Assembly (NCBI GenBank): GCA_958448555.1
Contig: CAUDEL010000003.1
Coordinates: 1 to 64,000, forward strand
DNA from: Limiplasma sp958448555
GTDB taxonomy: Bacteria > Bacillota > Clostridia > Christensenellales > Aristaeellaceae
Reading direction: 5' to 3'
Length of the DNA: 64,000 bases
Positions within the stretch are counted from its first letter, which is position 1. Each line of letters starts with the position of its first letter. The position numbers and the translations under genes were made by a program. Shown piece by piece: positions 18,994-27,121 of this stretch. Below the pieces are notes generated by a model. That model searched no databases. It saw only the letters and a program-made list of their open reading frames with translations, and was not told where the DNA came from.

Positions 18994-20469
18994 ATGCTAC
19001 GAATGGTGAAACGATGGACCGCGCTCATCCTCATGGGCGCCCTCATGCTGTGCTACCTGCCCCACGCCTCGGCCAAAACCGTCGAAGAATGGCTGGAAGG
19101 CTTTGAGACGGGCGAAACGTGGTTCGGGGAGGACTTCGCCTACGACATCACCGACGAGGAGGCGTGCTGGGAGCTGCTCCAGCGCCCCATCACCGTTTTG
19201 GACGCCGGGCAGCGCGAGGAGATCTATCCCCGCGTGACCCCCGGAGGCGAGAAGGTCAACGATGACAAGCTCGGCGGCTTCATCAACGGCGCCTCGGCGG
19301 CCGTGCATGTGCTGGGCGAGGATGAGGACGGCTGGACGCTTATCGAGGGGCTGGATTACTACAACCGCGTCATCCGCGGGTATGTGAAAACCAGCCTGCT
19401 CAAGACCGTCACGCCCAACGACAAGTACGGTGTCATCATCGATAAGCTCACCCAGCAGCTCTACGTTTTTATCGACGGAAAGCTCTGGTCCAGCTGCTCG
19501 GTGTCCACCGGCCTTCCCAACGACGAACAGCCCTACAACGAGACCGCTGCCGGCGAATACCTGATCGTCAGCTGGGTGGGCGACTTTGACAGCGAGGGTA
19601 TGATCTGCGCCATGGCGCTGCGCTTCAACGGCGGCGACATGATCCATGAGGTGCCCCACAATGTCAACGCCGACGGCACCAAGAGCTACAGCCGCTGGGA
19701 GGCGATGCTCGGCCAGAAGGCCAGCCACGGCTGCGTGCGCACCCAGCGCCGCGCCAACGAGGACGGACTCAACGCCCAGTGGCTCTGGGACAACCTCAAG
19801 CGCAATACCAAGGTCCTCGTCTGGGACGACAAGGGCCGCAAGATGCCCTACCCCGACGACGACCTCCAGCTCTACTACAACCCCGAAGGCGGCCAGTATT
19901 ACCATTCGGACGCCTATTGCTCCAGCGTGCGCGACAAGTACCTGCCCATGACCGGCTTTTCCTACTCCGAACTGGAAACGCCGGCCTACAAGGAGCTCGA
20001 GCCCTGCCTGAGCTGTCAGCCGCCGCGCGCCAAGTCCGAGATCGCAAAGGAAAACCTGGAGCGCGGCGCCATCACCGAGGAGGAGTACCTCGCAGCGCTC
20101 ACACCCATCCCCTATCCGGATGACTCGCTGGAAATCTACTACAACCCCGATGGCGGACAGTATTACCACTCCACGGCCAACTGCTCCAGCGTCAAGGACC
20201 GTTTCCTGCCGCTGACAGGCTTTACCTACGGGGAGCTGGATTCGGGCAGCTTTGCGAAATTGACTCCCTGTCCCTATTGCAATCCCGTGAAGCGCAAGGC
20301 GGAAATCGACGAGGAAAACCGCGCCATGGGGCTGACGGTTCCGCCGCAGAGCGCCGTGTCGGTCAGCATGACGGGTGCGGCGGGTACGGCGGACGAAGAT
20401 GGAGACGCGCAGGCCGTGCCCGCCATGGCGGACGGGGATGACACCGAAGTCCACATCGTCATCAAATAA
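18994..20469 (+). CDS. Secreted L,D-transpeptidase with two C-terminal Cys modules
   Basis: A 491-aa exported YkuD-type enzyme, which would make 3-3 cross-links or attach proteins to peptidoglycan. The signal peptide is MLRMVKRWTALILMGALMLCYLPHASA. An SH3-like region (VHVLGEDEDGWTLIEG) precedes the YkuD domain, with catalytic Cys247 in SHGCVRT. Two modules follow, each with YYNPxGGQYYH, then C near +6 and a CxxC at the end (CLSC, CPYC). Their spacing of YH..C..PC..C resembles the Zn-binding Ada-type fold, but function is unknown. The start has AAGGAGGAG upstream. A paralogue follows. Confidence 0.88.
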   Translation: MLRMVKRWTALILMGALMLCYLPHASAKTVEEWLEGFETGETWFGEDFAYDITDEEACWELLQRPITVLDAGQREEIYPRVTPGGEKVNDDKLGGFINGASAAVHVLGEDEDGWTLIEGLDYYNRVIRGYVKTSLLKTVTPNDKYGVIIDKLTQQLYVFIDGKLWSSCSVSTGLPNDEQPYNETAAGEYLIVSWVGDFDSEGMICAMALRFNGGDMIHEVPHNVNADGTKSYSRWEAMLGQKASHGCVRTQRRANEDGLNAQWLWDNLKRNTKVLVWDDKGRKMPYPDDDLQLYYNPEGGQYYHSDAYCSSVRDKYLPMTGFSYSELETPAYKELEPCLSCQPPRAKSEIAKENLERGAITEEEYLAALTPIPYPDDSLEIYYNPDGGQYYHSTANCSSVKDRFLPLTGFTYGELDSGSFAKLTPCPYCNPVKRKAEIDEENRAMGLTVPPQSAVSVSMTGAAGTADEDGDAQAVPAMADGDDTEVHIVIK

Positions 20470-20488
20470 CGCCACACGGAGGATGCCC

Positions 20489-21697
20489 ATGGAACACAGA
20501 CAGCGCATTGCGGCCGTTTTTCTTGCGGTGCTCGCACTCCTCACGCCGCTTGCATCGCTGGCCGCCGGAGAGAAGAACGTCGACAACCTGCCCGTCGGAA
20601 ACCTGGAGGGCTTTGAGAGCAGCATCACCTGGTTCGGGGAGGACTTCGCCTACGACATCACCGACGAAGCGGCCTGCTGGGAGCTGCTCCAGCGGCCCAT
20701 CACGGTGCTGGACGTCAGCGAGAAGGAGGTCGTCTATCCCCGCGTCTCGCCCGACGGCGAAAAGGTCATCAACGAATGGATGGGCGGCAGCATCAACGGT
20801 TCACTGGCCGCCGTGCACGTGCTGGGCGAGGACGAGGACGGCTGGACGCTGATTGAGGGCATGGACTACTACGACCGCATCATCCGCGGCTATGTCAAAA
20901 CCAGCCTGCTCAAGACCGTCACCCCCAATGAGAAATACGGCATCATCATCGACAAGCTCACCCAGCGCCTCTACATGTTCATCGACGGAAAGCTCTGGTC
21001 CAGCTGCGCCGTGTCCACCGGCCTTCCCAACAAGGACCAGCCCTACAACGAAACCGCCGCCGGCGAGTACCTCATCGGAAGCTGGGTGGGCGGCTTTGAC
21101 AGCGAGGGCATGTACTGCGAGATGGGCATCCGCTTCAACGGCGGCGACCTTCTGCATCAGGTGCCCTATGTGGAATTTGCGGACGGCACCAAGGATTTCA
21201 GCAAGTACGGCTCGCAGCTGGGCCGCAAGGCCAGCCACGGATGCGTGCGCGTGGCCCGCACCGCCAACGACGAGGGCCTGTGCATCAGCTGGCTGTGGGA
21301 AAACCTGAAAAAGAACACCAAGGTGGTCGTCTGGGACGACGACGGACGGACGCTTCCCTATCCCGACGACGACCTGGAGGTCTACTACAACCCCGACGGG
21401 GGCACCAGCTATCATGCCACGGCCACCTGCCGCTCCGTGCGCGACAAGTACCTGCCCCTGACCGCCTTCACCTACGGCGAGCTGGACACGGGCGACTACG
21501 CCAAGCTGACCGCCTGCACCAACTGCATCCCGGTCAAGCGCCGCGCGGAGATCGACGAGATCAACCAGGAGCGCGTCGAGCTTGGCGAGCTGCTCAAAAA
21601 CCCGGTCTATACCGGCGGCTCCACCACCGGCGGCGGCACGCAGGCCGAAGATGGCGATGCCGGCGCCTCCGACGGCGTGACCATCACCATCCGATAA
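20489..21697 (+). CDS. Secreted L,D-transpeptidase, tandem paralogue
   Basis: A 402-aa paralogue of the preceding enzyme. Long stretches are identical, for example WFGEDFAYDITDE and GYVKTSLLKTVTPN, so this is a tandem duplication. The signal peptide is MEHRQRIAAVFLAVLALLTPLASLA. The YkuD domain carries catalytic Cys252 in SHGCVRV. It has a single C-terminal Cys module (YYNPDGGTSYH ... CTNC) and a Gly/Thr-rich tail. I chose the second ATG (20489), 6 nt after CGGAGG; the first ATG at 20483 abuts the ribosome site. It is the last gene of the run starting at 16720. Confidence 0.88.
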   Translation: MEHRQRIAAVFLAVLALLTPLASLAAGEKNVDNLPVGNLEGFESSITWFGEDFAYDITDEAACWELLQRPITVLDVSEKEVVYPRVSPDGEKVINEWMGGSINGSLAAVHVLGEDEDGWTLIEGMDYYDRIIRGYVKTSLLKTVTPNEKYGIIIDKLTQRLYMFIDGKLWSSCAVSTGLPNKDQPYNETAAGEYLIGSWVGGFDSEGMYCEMGIRFNGGDLLHQVPYVEFADGTKDFSKYGSQLGRKASHGCVRVARTANDEGLCISWLWENLKKNTKVVVWDDDGRTLPYPDDDLEVYYNPDGGTSYHATATCRSVRDKYLPLTAFTYGELDTGDYAKLTACTNCIPVKRRAEIDEINQERVELGELLKNPVYTGGSTTGGGTQAEDGDAGASDGVTITIR

Positions 21698-21703
21698 TAG
21701 ACC

Positions 21704-21731
21704 CGCCCCGCGTCCCTTTGGACGCGGGGCG
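21704..21731. repeat. First copy of a duplicated hairpin (element A, left edge)
   Basis: A perfect 12-bp inverted repeat, CGCCCCGCGTCC / GGACGCGGGGCG, with loop CTTT, right after the second L,D-transpeptidase. It lacks a T-run. All 28 nt recur at 22055-22082, where they form a terminator. Confidence 0.85.
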
Positions 21732-22054
21732 CAGACTGTCAACCCTTCCGGGAGGTTCGGAGGGCCGCAGCCCTCCGAGCTGTATTCCGAATCCAGCGAC
21801 ATGAGCGGTGGATTCGGAAGCCTTGCGCAGCAAGGTTTCCTTACGCCGTCCGCCGCCCGGCGGAGCCGTAGGCACCGAAGGGAAGCGCCAGCCCTGTGGG
21901 CTGTTGGGCCAAAGGCCCAAAGCGACCCGGAGGTGTGAGCAAATACAAGGGCTGTGCGCGGCAGCGCACAGAACGCCGATATTTGCGAGGGAGTAGGCGG
22001 ACGGCGCAAATCTGTCGAAAAAGCCCGCCAAAGGCGGACTTTTTCGACAAGCAG
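21732..22054. repeat. Repeat element A, hairpin-rich intergenic insert
   Basis: A 323-nt non-coding stretch built almost entirely of inverted repeats: TCCGAATCCA / TGGATTCGGA (21786-21795 / 21809-21818), TTGGGCC AAA GGCCCAA (21904-21920), and TGTCGAAAAAG / CTTTTTCGACA (22013-22023 / 22039-22049). The segment 21880-21929 matches the minus strand of 54481-54532, with a compensated change in the hairpin stem. Weak open frames cross it on both strands, but none has a ribosome site; I treat them as spurious. Confidence 0.8.
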
Positions 22055-22088
22055 CGCCCCGCGTCCCTTTGGACGCGGGGCGTTTTTT
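22055..22088 (+). terminator. Terminator of the L,D-transpeptidase operon (second hairpin copy)
   Basis: The same 12-bp stem as at 21704-21731 followed directly by six T (22083-22088), a strong intrinsic terminator on the plus strand. Confidence 0.85.
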
Positions 22089-22194
22089 ACTGAAACTCCT
22101 GGGCCAGCATCCATTCGATGAACAGCCCGTAGCCCATGGTGGGATCATTGACGAACACATGCGTGCGTCCATGATGACGGCGTTTCTCAAATTC
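22087..22194 (-). pseudogene. C-terminal remnant of an unidentified broken gene
   Basis: An open minus-strand frame encodes EFEKRRHHGRTHVFVNDP then TMGYGLFIEWMLAQEFQ and a stop at 22087-22089. It has no start codon or ribosome site: going upstream, the frame meets a stop inside the recombinase gene, with no ATG or GTG before the V of HVFV. The composition looks protein-like. It may be the 3' end of a gene cut by the recombinase element. I do not recognise the family. Confidence 0.45.
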
Positions 22195-23725
22195 GGGGGA
22201 GCCTGGGGTAAAGGTCGATCACGATTTTTCCGTCGGCTCCCTTTTCGTATTCGATGCGGCGCAAAATGGCCTTGAGCAGGACATTTCGCTCGTGGCAGGT
22301 CATCAGCTCATAGCTCTCCAGCAGCTTTTCGGTCCGTGGAATCAGCCCGTCCCGGCTGTCCCGCCCGGCCTCCAGCCGCTTTCTGAGCGTCTCCGTCTCC
22401 GCCCGCCTGCCCAGGACCGCCTCAAGCGCCGCCGTAAGCTTCCCGCTTCGCTCGCTGAACACCTCGGCGGTATAGACGCCCTGCTCCACCAGGTCGTGCG
22501 CGTTGTCCAACTGCGCCCGCAGCCTGCCCTCCTCCCGCGCCAGCCGCTCCAGCCGCGCCTGGCAGTCAGAAAGCTCCTCCTCGTATCCCATGGCGTCGAT
22601 ACGCACGCGGTAGCCCTCGAGCCACCCGCGCAGGGCGGAGATGATCTCCCCTTCCACCGCCTCGTAATCGGCGCTGGCGTTGCGGCAAACGTGGCTGTTG
22701 ACGCATTTGAGCCGCGCCCGCCCCTGCTGGGCCCTGGAGAGGGTGGTGCGCCCGACGCGCTTGCCGCAGCGCGCGCAGAAGATCAGCCCCGCGAACGCGT
22801 TTTTCAGCTCGAACGCCTTTTTGACCTTCGCAGCGGGCCGGCGCTCCCGGCGCATGCGCTGGGCCAGCAAAAAGTCCTCCTCGCTGACCAGCGGGGGATG
22901 CAGCCCGTCGTACAGCCGGTATTCCTCCATGCTGCGGCAGCGCAGAACGCGCTTTTTGACCACGCCGTCCTCCACGCTCTTCACCTGCCGGCTCCAGCCC
23001 CGGCGAATCTTGCCCATGTAGACGGGATTGGCGAGGATCTGACCGACGGTCGAATAGCTCCACAGGCCCCCGTGGCGGGTGGGAATTTCACGGTCGTTGA
23101 GGTCGTTGGCGATCTGCCTCGTCCCCGCCCCCTGCAAGAACAGGCGGAAGATCCGCTTGACGCTCTCCGCCTCCGCGGGGTCGGGCTCAAGCGTATAGCC
23201 CTTTTCGCCGGGGAGCTTCGCCCTTCGGTAGCCATAGGGCGCGATGCTGGAGATGTACTTGCCCTCCGAGGCGGAGCTGTCCCGGCCCCGGATGAGGCGG
23301 CGGGTGATGGTCTTGTATTCCCTCCGGCTCATAAACAGCCCGAATTCGAAGTACTCCTCGTCAAATTCGTCGCTTGGATCGTAGACCTTGGCGGGCGTGA
23401 TGATCTTGGTGCCCGAGAACTGAAACACCTGGCTGATATAGGCCTGATCCGCGCCGTTGCCGCGCGCCAGGCGCTCCAGGTCCACCACCAGCACCCCGGC
23501 GTAGAGCCCGGCGTTGACCTCCTCCAGGAGCTTTTGAATCTCGGGCCGCGCGGCGATGGATTCGCCGGAAACGACCTCATAGTAGGTCTTGGTGACCCGA
23601 TAGCCCCGCTCTCCGGCCAGCTTGTCCAAAATGGCCTCGTGCCGCCTGAGCGTCTCCTCCACGCTCATCTGGGCGTAGTCCCGGTCAAAGCGGGATTTGC
23701 GCAGGTACTTGGCATACTGCTCCAT
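22187..23725 (-). CDS. Large serine recombinase
   Basis: A 512-aa site-specific recombinase that would catalyse integration or excision. The N-terminal resolvase domain starts MEQYAKYLRKSRFDRD with nucleophile Ser11. LVVDLERLARG and YISQVFQFSGTKIITP are catalytic-domain stretches. The recombinase domain follows (IANDLNDREIPTRHGGLWSYSTV). A zinc ribbon has CARCGKRVG and a second Cys pair (CVN..C), and a coiled-coil region lies after it. The ATG at 23725 fits the family start; the frame to 23827 overlaps the upstream ORF. No cargo genes are visible, so it is a minimal element or its last trace. Confidence 0.92.
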   Translation of the reverse strand: MEQYAKYLRKSRFDRDYAQMSVEETLRRHEAILDKLAGERGYRVTKTYYEVVSGESIAARPEIQKLLEEVNAGLYAGVLVVDLERLARGNGADQAYISQVFQFSGTKIITPAKVYDPSDEFDEEYFEFGLFMSRREYKTITRRLIRGRDSSASEGKYISSIAPYGYRRAKLPGEKGYTLEPDPAEAESVKRIFRLFLQGAGTRQIANDLNDREIPTRHGGLWSYSTVGQILANPVYMGKIRRGWSRQVKSVEDGVVKKRVLRCRSMEEYRLYDGLHPPLVSEEDFLLAQRMRRERRPAAKVKKAFELKNAFAGLIFCARCGKRVGRTTLSRAQQGRARLKCVNSHVCRNASADYEAVEGEIISALRGWLEGYRVRIDAMGYEEELSDCQARLERLAREEGRLRAQLDNAHDLVEQGVYTAEVFSERSGKLTAALEAVLGRRAETETLRKRLEAGRDSRDGLIPRTEKLLESYELMTCHERNVLLKAILRRIEYEKGADGKIVIDLYPRLPRI

Positions 23726-23729
23726 GCGC

Positions 23730-23873
23730 CTAGCGCTCCTGCGCCATCCGGCGGCGATAGGCGTCGGAGACGATGCGGCCGAGCCTGGACAGGCTGCTTT
23801 CCGCCTCCGCTTCCAAATACTCATCATGGATGCGCACGACGGCGCGCTCGTGTTCCGTCTGCGAAGCGATCAT
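23730..23873 (-). CDS. 47-residue protein coupled to the recombinase
   Basis: A small ORF (MIASQTEHERAVVRIHDEYL...) ending 4 nt before the recombinase ATG. GGGGGGTAAAG precedes its ATG. It is charged, probably helical and lacks a membrane segment. The tight spacing suggests co-translation with the recombinase; a directionality-factor role is possible but purely inferred. Confidence 0.55.
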   Translation of the reverse strand: MIASQTEHERAVVRIHDEYLEAEAESSLSRLGRIVSDAYRRRMAQER

Positions 23874-23936
23874 TTCTTTACCCCCCTGCGTCTTTCTGCA
23901 AGGGGTAGTATGGGTCCGCCGGCTGGAAAGTATGTG

Positions 23937-23969
23937 AAAAGCGCCGGCCGCCGAAATGGCGGCCGGCGC
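23937..23969 (-). terminator. Terminator of the frr-side operon after rseP
   Basis: The minus strand has a perfect 12-bp stem GCGCCGGCCGCC / GGCGGCCGGCGC followed by TTTT, 7 nt past the rseP stop. Confidence 0.85.
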
Positions 23970-23976
23970 TGCGCAG

Positions 23977-25038
23977 CTACTGGAAGATGCGCATGACATC
24001 CTTGAAGGTGAAAAAGATCATGAAACCGAACAGCAGCGCATAGCCGCCCAGGTGGATCATGGCCTCGATCTTCTGATCGACGGGCTTGCGGCGCACGGCC
24101 TCGATGAGCATGAACACCAGGCGCGAGCCGTCCAGGCCCGGGATGGGGAGCAGGTTCATCAGTCCCAGGTTGATGGAGATAAACACTGTCAGATAGAGGA
24201 AAATCTCCATGCCGCCCTGCTTGGTCTGCTCGGCCACCAGCTGCACCACGCCCACGGGGCCGCTGGTTTCGTCAAGCCCCTCGCCGGTGGTAAAGAGCTT
24301 GCTCAGCGCTGAGGCGATGGCGGTGGAGGCGTCCACGCAGGTATCCCACGCGGCGGGGATCACCTGCCCGGCGGGCAGGGGCGCGTAGCCCTGCTGGATC
24401 ATGATGCCGATGAGCCAGCGGCCTTCCTCCTCGTCATAGCGCGGGGTGATGGTCAGGGTGTGCTCCTCCTCGCCGCGCAGGACGGTGATGTCGATGGCCG
24501 AACCCGCGCCGAGGCTTCCGATGGCGTCGCTGACGTCGGTCACGGTCCGGCCCGTCATGTCCTGGCCGCCCACGCTGACGAACACGTCGCCCGCCATCAG
24601 GCCGCTTTCGGCGGCGGGCGTGCCCTCGGTCACGCTGGCCACAAAGGGCGTGTCGATGGTCGCGCCGTAGATTCCCATCAGGACCACGGCCACCACGAAG
24701 GCCAGCACAAAGTTCATCAGCGGTCCGGCGAACACGGAGATCATGCGCTTCCAAACGGGCGCGTTGTTGTAGTTGCGGGGATCGTCCTTCTTTTCCCCGT
24801 TGGGGTCATCGTCCGTATCGCCGTAGAACATGCAGTAGCCGCCCAGGGGAATGGGACGGATGGAGAAGAGGGTCTCGTGCTTTTTGCTCTTCCACTGGAC
24901 GAGCTTGGGACCAAAGCCGATGGAATACTCCTTGACGGGGATGCCGCACAGGCGGGCGGCCGAAAAGTGCCCGAACTCGTGCACCGTAATCAGCACGCCC
25001 AGCAATACGATGGCAAGTACAATATACAATGCGATCAA
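23977..25038 (-). CDS. rseP: Site-2 zinc metalloprotease RseP family
   Basis: A 353-aa intramembrane protease that cleaves anti-sigma factors or signal peptides within the membrane. The zinc site HEFGH is near residues 20-24 in the first membrane helix. A PDZ domain lies at roughly 130-215 (ESGLMAGDVFVSVGG). NLLPIPGLDGSRL near 293 supplies the third ligand (LDG motif). The start appears to be TTG at 25038, with an AGGAAAGGA ribosome site upstream. It is the last gene in the uppS-cdsA-dxr-rseP order conserved across bacteria. Confidence 0.93.
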   Translation of the reverse strand: MIALYIVLAIVLLGVLITVHEFGHFSAARLCGIPVKEYSIGFGPKLVQWKSKKHETLFSIRPIPLGGYCMFYGDTDDDPNGEKKDDPRNYNNAPVWKRMISVFAGPLMNFVLAFVVAVVLMGIYGATIDTPFVASVTEGTPAAESGLMAGDVFVSVGGQDMTGRTVTDVSDAIGSLGAGSAIDITVLRGEEEHTLTITPRYDEEEGRWLIGIMIQQGYAPLPAGQVIPAAWDTCVDASTAIASALSKLFTTGEGLDETSGPVGVVQLVAEQTKQGGMEIFLYLTVFISINLGLMNLLPIPGLDGSRLVFMLIEAVRRKPVDQKIEAMIHLGGYALLFGFMIFFTFKDVMRIFQ

Positions 25039-25057
25039 AGTCCTTTCCTGAGAGGGG

Positions 25058-26227
25058 TCAGCCTAGCTTATGCAGCACCTGTCGCGCAGTTTCCCGCGCA
25101 CGGCGGTCGGCCTCCATAACCTGTTCCAGCGACCCCGCGGGCAGATGCCCCACGCGCTGGAGCGTTTCCTCCACGGTATCGAAAATTCGACCGATTCGCA
25201 TGGGTTCCTCCCCGCCGGATTGTAACAATTCGCCCACGGCCACCTCGTTGGCGGCGTTGAGCACGCAGCCGGCCGCGCCTCCGGCGCGCAGGCACTCCCG
25301 CGCCAGGCGCACGGAGGGGAAGCGCTCCTCGTCCGGCTTTTCAAAGGTGAGGCCGCCCAGGGCGAACAGGTCCAGCCGCTTTCCGCCGGTGGGCAGGCGC
25401 TTTGGATAGCTCATGGCATAGAGGATGGGAAGGCGCATGTCGGGCGTTCCAAGCTGCGCGATGAGCGCGCCGTCTGCAAATTCCACGCCGCTGTGGATGA
25501 CGCTCTGGGGATGGACCACGACCTCGATCTGTTCGGGCCGGGCGTCAAAGAGCCATTTGGCCTCGATCATCTCCAGCGCCTTGTTGAACAGCGTCGCGGA
25601 ATCCACGGTGATCTTCTGGCCCATGACCCAGTTGGGATGCTTGAGCGCCTGCTCCTTTGTGGCCGCGCGGATCTCCTCCCTGCTCCAGGTGCGAAACGGG
25701 CCGCCCGAGCAGGTCAGGATGATGCGGGCATACGGATTTGGGCCCGCGCCCTGAAGGCACTGGAAGATCGCGCTGTGCTCGCTGTCCACAGGCAGGAGGG
25801 CGTGTTCGCCCATGCGGCGGGCCGCCTCCATCACGAGGCTTCCGCCCGCGACCAGCGCCTCCTTGTTGGCAAGGAGCACCCGCTTGCCTTCCTCCAGCGC
25901 CGTCAGCACGCTTTTGAGCCCCACCATGCCCACCACGCTCACCAGCACGTCGTCCACGTCGGAGCGGGCGGCCAGCGTCAGCGCCTCGGGCCCGAAAACC
26001 CACTGGCAAAAGCGCAGATCCTCCGGGATCTCCTCCCGCGCGATGGGCTTGACCAGCCCGGCCATGCGGGGCCGGAAGGCTCGGACCTGCTCAAAGAGCT
26101 TTTTGTAACTGGAATGGGCGGTCAGCGCCGCCACCTCGAAGCGGTCGGGATGCAGCGCAGCCACCTCCAGCGCCTGCGTGCCGATGCTGCCCGTGGAACC
26201 CAGTATGGCCAGACGGCGCTTTTTCAT
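25058..26227 (-). CDS. dxr: 1-deoxy-D-xylulose 5-phosphate reductoisomerase
   Basis: The committed step of the MEP isoprenoid pathway, making 2-C-methyl-D-erythritol 4-phosphate with NADPH (389 aa). The N-terminal nucleotide-binding motif is LGSTGSIGTQ. ANKEALVAGG near 123 and the metal and substrate site VDSEHSAIFQ near 149 are diagnostic, as is HPNWVMGQKITVDSATLFNKALE. The ATG at 26227 has AGAGGT 8 nt upstream; a TTG two codons earlier is less likely. It supplies isoprenoid precursor for UppS in the same operon. Confidence 0.96.
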   Translation of the reverse strand: MKKRRLAILGSTGSIGTQALEVAALHPDRFEVAALTAHSSYKKLFEQVRAFRPRMAGLVKPIAREEIPEDLRFCQWVFGPEALTLAARSDVDDVLVSVVGMVGLKSVLTALEEGKRVLLANKEALVAGGSLVMEAARRMGEHALLPVDSEHSAIFQCLQGAGPNPYARIILTCSGGPFRTWSREEIRAATKEQALKHPNWVMGQKITVDSATLFNKALEMIEAKWLFDARPEQIEVVVHPQSVIHSGVEFADGALIAQLGTPDMRLPILYAMSYPKRLPTGGKRLDLFALGGLTFEKPDEERFPSVRLARECLRAGGAAGCVLNAANEVAVGELLQSGGEEPMRIGRIFDTVEETLQRVGHLPAGSLEQVMEADRRARETARQVLHKLG

Positions 26228-26245
26228 GTGCAAAGACCTCTTTTC

Positions 26246-27103
26246 TCAAATCGACGCAAGCAAAATGACCCGGTAGCAGTAGACGATGATGGCTGTGAAC
26301 ACAACGCTGTCCAGCCGGTCCATCATGCCGCCGTGGCCGGGGAAAATATGGCCAAAATCCTTGATTTTGCAATGGCGCTTGACCATGCTGGCAAACAGGT
26401 CGCCCATCTGCCCGGCGATGCCGCCGAAAAAGCCGCAGAGCATGTCGCCCCAGATGGGCGGGAAGCCCGAGAAATCGGGAAAGCACAGCGTAAAGAGGCG
26501 CCCGGCGACCACGGCGCAAAGCACGCTTCCCAAAAGCCCGCCCGCGGCCCCGACGATGGTCTTGTTGGGGCTGATATGCGGGCAGAGCTTTGGGCCGCCG
26601 ATGGCGCTGCCCACAAAATAGGCGAGGGTGTCGCCGCCCACGGCGATGGCGAAGACCAGCACCAGCAAAAGCGCCTGGAGGCTTTGCGGCTCGGTGTCCA
26701 AAATCCCAAACAGGCACATACCCGGCAGAACCACCGTCAGCATGGGCAGCTCGCTCATGCAGATGTCCACCAGGTCCGGGTCCTCGCGCCGCATCACCAC
26801 CAGCAGCACCGCAAAGGACAGAAGCGCCAGAATGGGGATGATGACCAGGGAGGAATAGAACATCATCAGCGGCACGGAGATGGTCAGCCCCGCGAAGCTG
26901 GTCCACCAGACGGGATGGTGGCCGCCGCGGCTGAGCGCCGTAAGCTCCTCATACAAAGCCAGCAAAAGGCACAAAAACGCCACCGCGGCAAACAGCCAGC
27001 TTCCCACGCTTAGGATGACGGCCAGAAGCGCGACCAGCACCGCGCCCGTCACGATGCGCTGCATCATGGAGGATGGTTTTTTCTGCGAATTGCTTTGGCT
27101 CAT
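26246..27103 (-). CDS. cdsA: Phosphatidate cytidylyltransferase
   Basis: A 285-aa integral membrane enzyme that forms CDP-diacylglycerol from CTP and phosphatidate. Several hydrophobic helices are visible. The family signature near the C-terminus is complete: SPNKTIVGAAGG, then GQMGDLFASMVKRHCKIKDFG and FPGHGGMMDRLDSV. It lies between uppS (18 nt upstream) and dxr (18 nt downstream). Confidence 0.95.
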   Translation of the reverse strand: MSQSNSQKKPSSMMQRIVTGAVLVALLAVILSVGSWLFAAVAFLCLLLALYEELTALSRGGHHPVWWTSFAGLTISVPLMMFYSSLVIIPILALLSFAVLLVVMRREDPDLVDICMSELPMLTVVLPGMCLFGILDTEPQSLQALLLVLVFAIAVGGDTLAYFVGSAIGGPKLCPHISPNKTIVGAAGGLLGSVLCAVVAGRLFTLCFPDFSGFPPIWGDMLCGFFGGIAGQMGDLFASMVKRHCKIKDFGHIFPGHGGMMDRLDSVVFTAIIVYCYRVILLASI

Positions 27104-27121
27104 GCTGCCTCCTTGGGACCG

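Noticed and set aside
21684..22190. Open frame of 168 codons on the minus strand through repeat element A
   Set aside because: No ribosome site, passes through both terminator hairpins and several perfect inverted repeats. It is best read as a by-product of the repeat.
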